Source: Pseudomonadota bacterium
GTDB taxonomy: Bacteria > Desulfobacterota > BSN033 > G020346125
NCBI GenBank assembly: GCA_030673585.1
Contig: DAOVIU010000024.1
Span: forward strand, 1 to 9,335
Length of the DNA stretch: 9,335 bases
Reading direction: 5' to 3'
How positions within the stretch are numbered: position 1 is the stretch's first letter; each line of letters begins with the position of its first letter. Below the pieces are notes generated by a model. The model ran no database searches and was not told the origin of the DNA. It worked only from the letters and a program-made list of their open reading frames with translations. Below, piece by piece: positions 1 to 5,670 of the stretch. The position numbers were made by a program, and so were the translations under genes.

Positions 1-74
1 AATATGCTGCCCCCAATGGTCGTGTTGTTGTTGATCTCGTAAGAGGGTTCAGTTCTGAGAGACAGGGGGAGTGA
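1..74 (+). CDS. C-terminal tail of an unidentified protein (partial)
   Basis: The third forward frame stays open from the left edge to a TGA at 72-74. It reads as a plausible protein end, with a hydrophobic strand (GRVVVDLVR) followed by a polar tail (GFSSERQGE). The other two forward frames stop earlier (TGA at about 32-34, TAA at about 40-42). The stop lies 24 bp before the ATPase start, which suits a co-transcribed upstream gene. Only about 23 residues are visible, too few to name a family, and chance openness cannot be excluded. Confidence 0.4.
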   Translation, partial: YAAPNGRVVVDLVRGFSSERQGE

Positions 75-98
75 AAAGGGCCAGGGGTTGAGGAATTG

Positions 99-1091
99 AT
101 GCCATCTTTTTCCACAGGTCGAGGGGAGAGGAGCGAGGGGAGGAAGGGTCGAAGATCCATATGGACCATTGGCGGAGGCAAAGGGGGAAGCGGCAAGACC
201 TTCATCGCCGTCAATTTGGGCATTTGCCTTTCCAGGTTCGGCGAGGGAGTGGTATTGATTGATACCGACTTGGGAGGCGCTAATATCCATACCTTGTTAG
301 GCCTTTCCTTTCCTCAACGAACACTTTCCGATTTTATCAACAAGAGAGTCGAAGGGATCCGGGATGTGGTCGTGGATACCGATATTCCAAACCTGGGGTT
401 GGTCGTCGGCGCCCAAGACCTTCTCAACGCTGCAAATCCGAAGGAACCACAAAAGTGGAAGCTGATACGGCACATCAGTTCCCTGGACTTCGACTATATC
501 ATACTGGATCTGGGAGCTGGGAATTCCTTTAATGTGTTGGACTTCTTCCTCATGTCCGAGAACGAAATATTGGTGGTCACCCCGGAACCGACCTGCATAG
601 AGAATACCTATCGCTTTATCAAAAGCGCATTCTTTCGAAAGATGAAAAGGATTGTTTCCCACTACGGGGTGAAGGAAATCATCGATATGGCAATGGACCA
701 GAGGAACGAGAGGGGAATCAAAACCCCCTATGACATCATAGAATTGGCGGGGAAAATCGATAAATCCATAGGCCTTAGGTTGGAGAAGGAGCTGGAGCGC
801 TTTAAACCGAAGCTCATCGTCAATCAGGTGAGAACTAAGGCCGATGTTAATATCGGTTTTTCGATGCAGAGCGCCTTTTTGAAGTACTTCGGGATCTCCA
901 TGGATTACCTGGGTTATATCGTCTACGATAACGACGTGTGGCAATCGATCCAAAGGAAGAAACCGTTGGTCCTGGAATTTCCTCAATCCAGGGCTTCTAA
1001 GTGCATCAACGAGATTACCCTGAAACTCATCATTGACAAGCCGTTTTTGTTCAGTAAAGATGAAGCCAATCAAAGACCAGACGTATTATGA
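99..1091 (+). CDS. MinD/ParA-family P-loop ATPase (FleN/MinD-like)
   Basis: This is a deviant-Walker ATPase of the SIMIBI class, whose members switch between monomer and ATP-bound dimer to position proteins or count structures such as flagella. Numbering from the ATG at 99 (330 aa), a basic linker of about 20 residues leads into the deviant Walker A KGGSGKT at 28-34. The switch motif DTDLGG follows at 55-60, and Walker B (YIILDLGAG) has its aspartate at 137. The stretch PEPTCIENTYRF after Walker B is typical of the MinD/FleN branch. I see no obvious C-terminal amphipathic membrane-targeting helix like that of true MinD. A TTG sits at 96 directly before the ATG, but GAGGA at 90-94 is better spaced for the ATG. 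The 3' end overlaps the next gene by 32 bp, so the two are probably translationally coupled. Family assignment is firm; the cargo is unknown, and MinC/MinE are not seen nearby. Confidence 0.88.
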   Translation: MPSFSTGRGERSEGRKGRRSIWTIGGGKGGSGKTFIAVNLGICLSRFGEGVVLIDTDLGGANIHTLLGLSFPQRTLSDFINKRVEGIRDVVVDTDIPNLGLVVGAQDLLNAANPKEPQKWKLIRHISSLDFDYIILDLGAGNSFNVLDFFLMSENEILVVTPEPTCIENTYRFIKSAFFRKMKRIVSHYGVKEIIDMAMDQRNERGIKTPYDIIELAGKIDKSIGLRLEKELERFKPKLIVNQVRTKADVNIGFSMQSAFLKYFGISMDYLGYIVYDNDVWQSIQRKKPLVLEFPQSRASKCINEITLKLIIDKPFLFSKDEANQRPDVL

Positions 1092-1695
1092 GTTGCTTGA
1101 GGTCCCAAGAGGGGCGACGACCGAGGAGATCCGAAAGGCCTACCGGCGGGAAAAGGAGATCTTCAGCTCCAATTCCCTTGCCATTTATTCGCTTCTGGGT
1201 TCTGAGGAGCTCAATAAGATCAATGCCGCCATAGATGAAGCCTACCGTGTTTTAACGGATGATAGGTTCAGATTGGAATATGACCGGAAGCTGGATAGCC
1301 TTGGTGAAAAGGGTTTTTTGGGGGAACCCGTTGAGGCCCCCGCTGTTGGAGAAGTCCATCCCCTGCGGGAAGAACCAGCGGGTATTCCGTTTCCCAACGG
1401 GTTCAGATTTACGGGGAGCAGTCTGAGGGGCATCAGGGAATCCATGGGTTTTGACCTCAAGCAGATTTCCCAAAAAACCAAGGTCAACAGACAGAACTTA
1501 GCGTGGGTCGAGGAGGAGAGCTTCGAAAACCTGCCAGCGCTGGTATACCTCAGGGGATTCATCATGGAATACGCCAAGGCACTCAACCTGGATCCTCACA
1601 GGGTGGTCGACAGTTACTTGGAATCCTATCATCAATGGCAGAGGGCGCGTAAGGGAGGATTAGGGGGTGGCGGAAAAGGTAAATTTTATCGTTAA
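1060..1695 (+). CDS. Degenerate J-like domain fused to RodZ-type helix-turn-helix protein
   Basis: The protein has 211 residues from the ATG at 1060; an in-frame TTG at 1033 lies deeper inside the ATPase gene and has no clear ribosome binding site. Residues 8-78 resemble a J domain: YYELLEV opening, helix EEIRKAYRRE, then INAAIDEAYRVLTD and FRLEYDRKL. The HPD tripeptide that stimulates Hsp70/DnaK is absent; the corresponding stretch reads EIFSSNS (33-39). A linker rich in Pro and Gly follows. Residues about 117-190 form a RodZ/HTH_25-type helix-turn-helix (LRGIRESMGFDLKQISQKTK, then ALVYLRGFIMEYAKALNL). Unlike RodZ there is no transmembrane helix; the protein ends in a basic Gly-rich tail. 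It is therefore likely a cytoplasmic adaptor or DNA-binding partner of the ATPase upstream. A co-chaperone role is unlikely without HPD. The function is not established. Confidence 0.8.
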   Translation: MKPIKDQTYYELLEVPRGATTEEIRKAYRREKEIFSSNSLAIYSLLGSEELNKINAAIDEAYRVLTDDRFRLEYDRKLDSLGEKGFLGEPVEAPAVGEVHPLREEPAGIPFPNGFRFTGSSLRGIRESMGFDLKQISQKTKVNRQNLAWVEEESFENLPALVYLRGFIMEYAKALNLDPHRVVDSYLESYHQWQRARKGGLGGGGKGKFYR

Positions 1696-1825
1696 GGCGA
1701 AAAGCGTTAAGGCAAAGGATGTGAGGAAAGCCCTCGAAGAGGCCGGCATCGAGGTGAGAAGCGTAATAGAGGTCTTTCGGGAGGAAGGTCGGGAAGAAGA
1801 GGGAGTTGCTCCTGATCAAGGCTGA
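1667..1825 (+). CDS. Small hypothetical protein, 52 aa, predicted beta-alpha-beta
   Basis: A GTG-initiated frame overlaps the end of the J-like/HTH gene by 29 bp in another frame and ends at TGA 1823-1825. AGGGAGGA at 1652-1659 lies about 7-8 nt before the GTG, one of the best ribosome binding sites in the window. The product begins (M)AEKVNFIVKAKSVKAKDVRK and reads as strand (NFIVKA), helix (AKDVRKALEEAG), strand (EVRSVIEVF), then an acidic tail. That order resembles half of a ferredoxin-like or ACT-like fold, but no family is recognised. It would be the third gene of the ATPase cassette. Support comes from the binding site, the overlap and the regular amphipathic pattern; the short length keeps confidence moderate. 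Confidence 0.55.
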   Translation: MAEKVNFIVKAKSVKAKDVRKALEEAGIEVRSVIEVFREEGREEEGVAPDQG

Positions 1826-1849
1826 GTTTTTTTATTCGCGGCCTTGAGT

Positions 1850-1874
1850 CCCCTTTGCTGTTCCCTCAAAGGGG
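1850..1874. other. Perfect 8-bp hairpin in convergent gap
   Basis: CCCCTTTG at 1850-1857 pairs exactly with CAAAGGGG at 1867-1874 around a 9-nt loop. It follows a T7 run at 1827-1833, just after the stop of the 52-residue ORF. No T-run follows the stem on the plus strand, so it is not a classical intrinsic terminator. It may still shield the 3' end of the plus-strand mRNA. A second weaker pairing, TCAAGGC (1815-1821) with GCCTTGA (1841-1847), encloses the T-run. Confidence 0.4.
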
Positions 1875-1912
1875 GGTGTTGGCTATAGGACACTTATTTC
1901 CCAGGATTCTCT

Positions 1913-1938
1913 AAAAAATACGGAGTTGCGGATACTCC
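1913..1938 (-). terminator. Candidate intrinsic terminator after the TlpA-like gene
   Basis: Read on the minus strand, GGAGT (from 1938) pairs with ACTCC (ending 1922) around a 7-nt loop and is followed 3 nt later by six T (complement of A1913-1918). The stem is only 5 bp, so it would be weak, but the stem-then-T-run order and the position about 45 bp past the TAA stop fit termination of the polyprenyl synthase/TlpA transcript. Confidence 0.45.
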
Positions 1939-1963
1939 CAAAGATAGGATAAACGGTGAAATC

Positions 1964-1991
1964 AAGCAGCTATAGGGTAGGTTAGCTGCTT
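1964..1991 (-). other. 9-bp hairpin across the stop codon of the TlpA-like gene
   Basis: AAGCAGCTA (1964-1972) pairs perfectly with TAGCTGCTT (1983-1991) around a 10-nt loop. On the minus strand the stem begins in the last serine codons and includes the TAA stop. The tract after it (GATTTC) is only weakly T-rich, so this is more likely an mRNA 3' protective stem or an aid to the terminator further downstream than a terminator itself. Confidence 0.4.
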
Positions 1992-2536
1992 TCCCCCGAT
2001 AATAACCTTTCCGTCTCAGCCGAGATCTTGCTCATTAGATTTTGGCTGAATCCGACCCATTTACTGGATATGGATCCGTCCCGGTCTATGAGATAGGTAG
2101 TCGGGATGGGAGATATGCCGTAATTCTTGACCACCTCATCATCGGCCATGATGATGGTGTACTGGATCCCCATATTGACGGCGAACTTTCGCACCCGCTC
2201 TCGGCCGCCCGTATCCAGGCTTATCCCAATGATTTCCAGGCCCCTTTCCCGGTAGACCCTGTACATTTCGTTAAGGTGAGGTATGGCCAATCGACATGGG
2301 GCGCACCATGTTGCCCAGAAATCGAGCAGGACCACTTTCCCCTTTAACCGGGAGAGGGTTATGGTTTTTCCGTCGACGGAGGACAAGCTGAAATCAGGGG
2401 CCAGAAGCCTCTTCTCCTTGGGGGTCTCTTTTTTACAGCCTAAGGGGGAGTGGATCAAAATGGCTATGAGCAACGGCAAGCCGTACTTAAGCCATCTTGA
2501 AGGAACGCGCAGGGAGGGTCTTTGCGCCATCACCAT
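1982..2536 (-). CDS. TlpA/ResA-like thiol-disulfide oxidoreductase, membrane-anchored or lipoprotein
   Basis: This is a periplasm-facing thioredoxin-fold protein of the TlpA/ResA/AhpC-TSA type, which reduces or exchanges disulfides of exported proteins, classically apocytochrome c. In the 184-residue frame a basic N-terminus precedes a hydrophobic segment (about 18-33) ending at GC, with Cys34 followed by the charged KKETPKEK. That looks like a lipoprotein signal, although Pro at -3 is unusual for a lipobox, so a plain signal anchor is possible. The active site WCAPC is at 77-81 and the cis-proline at 145 (PIPTTY). LAPDFSLSSVDGK is the usual strand region before the fold. The gene overlaps the upstream synthase: ATG at 2536 gives a 7-bp overlap, while a second ATG two codons later shares one base with the synthase TGA (TGATG). 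Both imply translational coupling; I cannot decide between them. The substrate is unknown. Confidence 0.87.
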   Translation of the reverse strand: MVMAQRPSLRVPSRWLKYGLPLLIAILIHSPLGCKKETPKEKRLLAPDFSLSSVDGKTITLSRLKGKVVLLDFWATWCAPCRLAIPHLNEMYRVYRERGLEIIGISLDTGGRERVRKFAVNMGIQYTIIMADDEVVKNYGISPIPTTYLIDRDGSISSKWVGFSQNLMSKISAETERLLSGESS

Positions 2537-3498
2537 GTTCGTTTCACAACATGATTGGCCATGGCCAGGAGGGCTGTTTTTTCCCTTGAGGGGTGAAAGC
2601 GATCTAGGTGCCCCGTTGCTTTGGCTACATACCCCCTGGCCTTCTCCAGGTTATATTCAATCCCACCATATGTATTGATGAGATCCACCACACTCAGAAA
2701 TCCCCGGTCATCCAAGGTTTCGGAAAGAATGATCTCCACGAGCTCCTTCCTTTCCCGCGGAGAACAGCTTCGCAGGGTATGGATTAAGGGGAGGGTGATT
2801 TTTCCTCCCTGAAGATCAATGCCGATCTCCTTCCCAAACTGTTTCTCCGTCGATGTATAGTCCAGACTGTCATCCGTAAACTGGAAGGCAATGCCGAGGT
2901 TCATCCCAAAATCAGCGAGAGCCTGTTCCTTTTTTCCGTCGACACCGGCCAAAATTGCACCAATCTGGCAGGTCGCTGACATGAGCGATGCGGTCTTGTT
3001 AGTTACGATAGAGAGGTATTCCTCCTCAGTTAAGGAAAGGTCGCTGGTCCTCATCAGTTCTTGGATTTCCCCTTCTGCCATTCGAGTAGTTGCCCTGGAG
3101 ATGGCGTTCAGAATCTTTAAGTCACCATCGTCCACCATAAGGAAGAAGGATTTGGAGAGGAGAAAGTCTCCCACTAACACGCTGGCCTCGCTGCCCCATA
3201 TGGAGTTAGCCGAAGCATTACCCCGCCTCAATTCGGCCTCATCGACTACATCATCGTGGAGGAGGGCGGCGGTGTGAATGAACTCGATTACGCTGGCAAC
3301 TTGGATTTGCCGTCTGCCCTGATAGCCGCATAATTTCGCACATAGAAGGAGTATGGTGGGCCTAAAACGTTTTCCCCCGCTTAATAGTAAGTATTCGCCA
3401 ATCTTTGAGATGAGAGAGACGTCAGATTTCAAGTTCTTCTTGAATTCGTCTTCAACCTGGGCCAACTCGTTCCCTATTAAGTCCGTTATAATATTCAT
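2530..3498 (-). CDS. ispB: Long-chain trans-polyprenyl diphosphate synthase (IspB-like)
   Basis: The enzyme condenses isopentenyl diphosphate units onto an allylic diphosphate, making the polyprenyl chain of menaquinone or ubiquinone. From the ATG at 3498 the protein has 322 residues, close to E. coli IspB. Motifs in order: GGKRFRP at 41-47, the first Asp-rich motif DDVVD at 82-86, and the second, DDSLD, at 209-213 (FQFTDDSLDY). The residue five before the first motif is Ala77, a small residue that in this family allows long products, so a medium or long chain is expected; exact length cannot be read. The frame extends upstream to an ATG at 3573, but that codon lies between the -35 and -10 of a near-consensus promoter, so the inner ATG is chosen. 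Its ribosome binding site is poor (GAGGG about 13 nt upstream). It overlaps the TlpA-like gene downstream. Confidence 0.9.
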   Translation of the reverse strand: MNIITDLIGNELAQVEDEFKKNLKSDVSLISKIGEYLLLSGGKRFRPTILLLCAKLCGYQGRRQIQVASVIEFIHTAALLHDDVVDEAELRRGNASANSIWGSEASVLVGDFLLSKSFFLMVDDGDLKILNAISRATTRMAEGEIQELMRTSDLSLTEEEYLSIVTNKTASLMSATCQIGAILAGVDGKKEQALADFGMNLGIAFQFTDDSLDYTSTEKQFGKEIGIDLQGGKITLPLIHTLRSCSPRERKELVEIILSETLDDRGFLSVVDLINTYGGIEYNLEKARGYVAKATGHLDRFHPSREKTALLAMANHVVKRTW

Positions 3499-3561
3499 CG
3501 TCGTTTCAAACCCTCGTGGAGGAAAATCCCCTCTGGCCCTTATCACATTTAAAACCGACGA

Positions 3562-3590
3562 ATCATATCCCATTTACCCCACCTTGTCAA
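3562..3590 (-). promoter_or_regulatory. Near-consensus sigma-70 promoter for the polyprenyl synthase/TlpA operon
   Basis: On the minus strand TTGACA (3590-3585) is followed by a 17-bp spacer and TATGAT (3567-3562). That is a perfect -35, 5 of 6 at -10, and the optimal spacing. Transcription would start near 3555, giving a leader of roughly 55-60 nt before the ATG at 3498. The upstream in-frame ATG at 3573 would not be on this transcript. Confidence 0.75.
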
Positions 3591-3667
3591 ACGTTGGGAA
3601 CCTGGAGTGCCCGGAGTTTTTGGGGAACCCCGTTGTCCCTGAGCGTAATGGGCTTATGCCATCCACA

Positions 3668-3776
3668 TGGAATAATGGAATGGTGGAGTATTGGAATAGT
3701 GGGTATCAAAAGCGGAAACAAGGGATTTATTGTTTTTCTTCCTCTCAGCCCGTCATTCCATTATTTCAATATTCCA
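3668..3776. repeat. Inverted pair of 8-bp tandem-repeat arrays (consensus TGGAATAA)
   Basis: The left arm at 3668-3699 is four 8-bp units: TGGAATAA, TGGAATGG, TGGAGTAT, TGGAATAG, with a decayed fifth beginning TGGG. The right arm, read on the minus strand from 3776 to 3753, is TGGAATAT, TGAAATAA, TGGAATGA. Because the arms face each other, 3668-3686 can pair with 3750-3768 over 19 bp if G-U pairs are allowed, around a loop of 63 nt. The structure is intergenic, non-coding and AT-rich. It could be a dispersed genome repeat, a relic of a small non-autonomous element, or a 3' structural RNA; the window shows one copy only. Confidence 0.65.
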
Positions 3777-3820
3777 GTTGCGGCAAAGCCTGAGTTTCTA
3801 TGTAACAAATAGGTTATTAT

Positions 3821-3860
3821 AAAAATATTCCCAATGAAAGCCAGGAAGCTTCAGTTGGGA
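3821..3860 (-). terminator. Possible weak terminator after the methyltransferase gene
   Basis: On the minus strand TCCCAA (from 3860) pairs with TTGGGA (ending 3829) and is followed by an ATATTTTTAT tract. The stem is 6 bp with a 20-nt loop containing the palindrome GAAGCTTC, so stability is modest. It lies about 70 bp past the TAG stop. Confidence 0.35.
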
Positions 3861-3928
3861 GATGCAAGGGGTAGCGGTATCATTCCGTTACCAAAATGCT
3901 TTCCATAGAAGTCAGGGCATTGGTTTAT

Positions 3929-4663
3929 CTACGTTATGGCTGAATAGATGGATTGCATTTCCTCGGAGAATTGGCCATTCAAATCATGTATGAAGAGGGG
4001 AGGGCGTATCTCAACTCCTGGCCCGCCACCCTTGATGGCTTCAACGAGGATCAATTGAGCGCCTTTTCTCACATTGGGATGGACGAGCCTCAATCGCTTC
4101 GGTTCGAGACGGCTCTCCCTTACGCAGGTGATGAGGTCCGCGATTCTCACGGCTGGATAGACGAGGTAAAAACTTGCCTTCGGCCTGAGCAAACGGAAGG
4201 CAATTTTGGCCATATCGGCCAGGGATCCCGTTATTTCATGACGGGCTATGGCCTTTTCGAGCTCGAGGTTGAGGCGGCCAGAGCGAATCTTCCGATACGG
4301 CGGGTTGGTCAGGGCGATATCAAACCCCTCCGATTCCATCCGATCTGCCAGATTTCTCGCATCACCCTTCACAATATGAACGCGACCCTGGAGGTGGTTC
4401 ATTTCAATATTTCTATGGCCCATCTCGACGAGTTCTTCCTGAATCTCCACTCCCCAAATCTCCGTCGATTTGAACTTGGTGGCCAGAATAATTGGAATAA
4501 CACCACTTCCCGTTCCCAAATCGACCACCTTTTGCCCCTCCTTCAACCGGATGAAATGGGCCAGCAAGATGGAATCTACGGAAAAGCGATATCCCTTTTT
4601 TTTCTGGAAAATCTTTACGTTACCCGAAAGGAAATAGTCTAATGTTTCGTCTTGACAGGGCAT
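3929..4663 (-). CDS. trmN6: TrmN6-like tRNA (adenine-N6) methyltransferase
   Basis: This SAM-dependent N6-adenine methyltransferase resembles E. coli TrmN6/YfiC, which modifies A37 of tRNA1(Val). From the ATG at 4663 the protein has 244 residues, near the family's usual size. The start DETLDYFLSGNVKIFQKKKG followed by YRFSVDSILLAHF is typical of the family. SAM motif I (VVDLGTGSGV) is at 46-55, the acidic ribose-binding Glu of the next strand (GVEIQ) at 73, and the catalytic NPPY at 120-123. A TTG in frame at 4708 lies between the elements of a candidate promoter, so I prefer the inner ATG, although its ribosome binding site is weak. It is divergent from the LysM gene and separated from the downstream synthase by 355 bp with its own promoter, so it is probably a single-gene unit. 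The exact target tRNA cannot be read from sequence. Confidence 0.85.
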   Translation of the reverse strand: MPCQDETLDYFLSGNVKIFQKKKGYRFSVDSILLAHFIRLKEGQKVVDLGTGSGVIPIILATKFKSTEIWGVEIQEELVEMGHRNIEMNHLQGRVHIVKGDARNLADRMESEGFDIALTNPPYRKIRSGRLNLELEKAIARHEITGSLADMAKIAFRLLRPKASFYLVYPAVRIADLITCVRESRLEPKRLRLVHPNVRKGAQLILVEAIKGGGPGVEIRPPLFIHDLNGQFSEEMQSIYSAIT

Positions 4664-4695
4664 TGGCTCTATGAGATGTGAACGAGGATACCACA

Positions 4696-4725
4696 AATAT
4701 ATCTTCAATGAGACTCACGGTTCAA
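4696..4725 (-). promoter_or_regulatory. Candidate promoter for the methyltransferase gene
   Basis: On the minus strand TTGAAC (4725-4720, 4 of 6) is followed after 18 bp by TATATT (4701-4696, 5 of 6). Transcription would begin near 4689, about 25 nt before the ATG at 4663 and past the alternative TTG at 4708. Weaker than the synthase promoter, so tentative. Confidence 0.45.
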
Positions 4726-4755
4726 GGCGTTTAGGGGGTCGACTTTTAATGGTGC

Positions 4756-4783
4756 TTGACAAAAGCCGGATAACCTGGATAAT
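4756..4783 (+). promoter_or_regulatory. Sigma-70-type promoter for the LysM protein gene
   Basis: TTGACA at 4756-4761 matches the -35 consensus exactly, and GATAAT at 4778-4783 matches the -10 at 5 of 6 with a 16-bp spacer. Transcription would start near 4790, about 24 nt before the ATG at 4814. Its -35 is about 30 bp from that of the divergent methyltransferase promoter, so a regulator bound between them could affect both. Confidence 0.65.
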
Positions 4784-4813
4784 TAAGGGAAAATGGTGAT
4801 AAAGGAGGGGAAG

Positions 4814-5632
4814 ATGGGATTGAGACGAAGCTCCATTAAATCGCTTTTACTAGTCGTGTGCTTTTTGGGCTCGATCCTCTTTGGCCGGACATCTGCCCTT
4901 GCCCAGCAAGGCAAAGGGGAGAGTAAGGAGGGGGTTTATGTCATTAAGAAGGGGGACACCCTCTGGGATCTTTCCGAGAGATTCCTCGATGATCCCTTTC
5001 TATGGCCCAGGATCTGGCAAAGCAATCAATATATTACGAATCCGCACTGGATTTTTCCCGGGAATCCCATTCGGTTCTACCCCTTTGAGGGAGTAAAGGC
5101 CGCACCGGCAAAGCCCGCCGAGGTAAAACCGGCTGAGATCACCCCCCCGGAGGTTAAACCTCCTGAGGCCAAGCCGGAAATTGCTCGAAAACCACCTGCG
5201 GAGGAAAAGCCGGTCGAAGGGGCTCCGCCGGCAGCCAGACCTCCGGAGGTGGCCCTCAAGCGCGAGGCCATTCCAACGACGCAGGAGCGATGGGCGGGTT
5301 TTATGACGAAGAAGGATTTTCCCGGCATTGGGGTTGTTGTCGAACCCAAGGAGGAGGGAAAACTCCTCATGGCTGAAGGGGATATCGTCTATTTGGCATT
5401 CAAGACGGGCGATCCCATCGAGGTTGGGGAACAGTTTACCATTTTTAGAATCTCGCGGGTGATTAAACATCCCCTTACCGGAGAGGAATTGGGGCGGAAG
5501 GTGAGTATTTTGGGAGAATGCAAGATTATCGGTGCCCAAGACGCCATGTATACGGCTCATATTTTCAAATCCTACCGGGCCATTGAACGGGGAGATCGGC
5601 TCACCCACTACCAATCCAAAATGGGGCAATGA
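4814..5632 (+). CDS. Exported LysM peptidoglycan-binding protein with Pro-rich linker and C-terminal domain
   Basis: The 272-residue product starts at the ATG at 4814, which has AGGAGG at 4803-4808 at ideal spacing; the ATG at 4793 sits almost at the predicted transcription start and lacks a binding site. Residues 1-30 are a signal peptide: RR-SS-K, then a hydrophobic core, with likely cleavage after ALA. A LysM domain follows at about 42-88 (YVIKKGDTLWDLSERFL ... NPHWIFPGNPIRF), with a Trp-rich middle (DPFLWPRIWQSNQ) common in proteobacterial envelope LysM proteins. Residues about 96-150 form a Pro/Ala/Lys/Glu linker with repeated PAEVKP- and PPEVKP-like units, suited to spanning the periplasm or cell wall. 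The C-terminal 120 residues hold an unassigned beta-rich domain (GDIVYLAF, GEQFTIFR, YRAIERGDRL). No catalytic motif is seen, so a structural or anchoring role is inferred. Confidence 0.85.
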   Translation: MGLRRSSIKSLLLVVCFLGSILFGRTSALAQQGKGESKEGVYVIKKGDTLWDLSERFLDDPFLWPRIWQSNQYITNPHWIFPGNPIRFYPFEGVKAAPAKPAEVKPAEITPPEVKPPEAKPEIARKPPAEEKPVEGAPPAARPPEVALKREAIPTTQERWAGFMTKKDFPGIGVVVEPKEEGKLLMAEGDIVYLAFKTGDPIEVGEQFTIFRISRVIKHPLTGEELGRKVSILGECKIIGAQDAMYTAHIFKSYRAIERGDRLTHYQSKMGQ

Positions 5633-5670
5633 GGGCCAACTGACGGAAAAAGACGAAATCGGCATGTGAA

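Larger units (their letters stand above)
3574..3928. other. 355-bp gene-free interval between methyltransferase and polyprenyl synthase
   Basis: No credible coding frame is seen on either strand; the plus-strand open frames that cross it mainly run antisense to the synthase gene and show no family resemblance. It holds most of the synthase promoter (-35 and spacer), a GC-rich patch around 3600-3660, the inverted 8-bp repeat arrays at 3668-3776 and a possible minus-strand terminator near 3821-3860. No tRNA or recognised riboswitch is visible. Confidence 0.6.

Noticed and set aside
297..1073. Long minus-strand open frame of 258 codons opposite the ATPase gene
   Set aside because: It is a mirror of a strongly supported ATPase with intact Walker motifs; the translation shows no family resemblance.
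99..1091. True cell-division MinD
   Set aside because: MinC and MinE are absent and no C-terminal amphipathic membrane helix is evident; the neighbour is an HTH protein instead.
3668..3776. CRISPR array
   Set aside because: The units are 8 bp, contiguous and inverted between arms, with no spacers and no cas genes nearby.
3353..3793. Plus-strand open frame running through the synthase start and the repeat region
   Set aside because: It covers the promoter, the tandem repeats and coding antisense sequence, and has no recognisable motif or ribosome binding site.
3953..4642. Plus-strand open frame of 229 codons opposite the methyltransferase gene
   Set aside because: The minus strand encodes a full TrmN6-like enzyme with SAM and NPPY motifs; the plus translation looks like antisense shadow.
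5000..5665. Minus-strand open frame of 221 codons opposite the LysM gene
   Set aside because: It is an antisense reading of the Pro-rich linker and flanks; low-complexity Arg/Gly-rich composition follows from the opposite strand.
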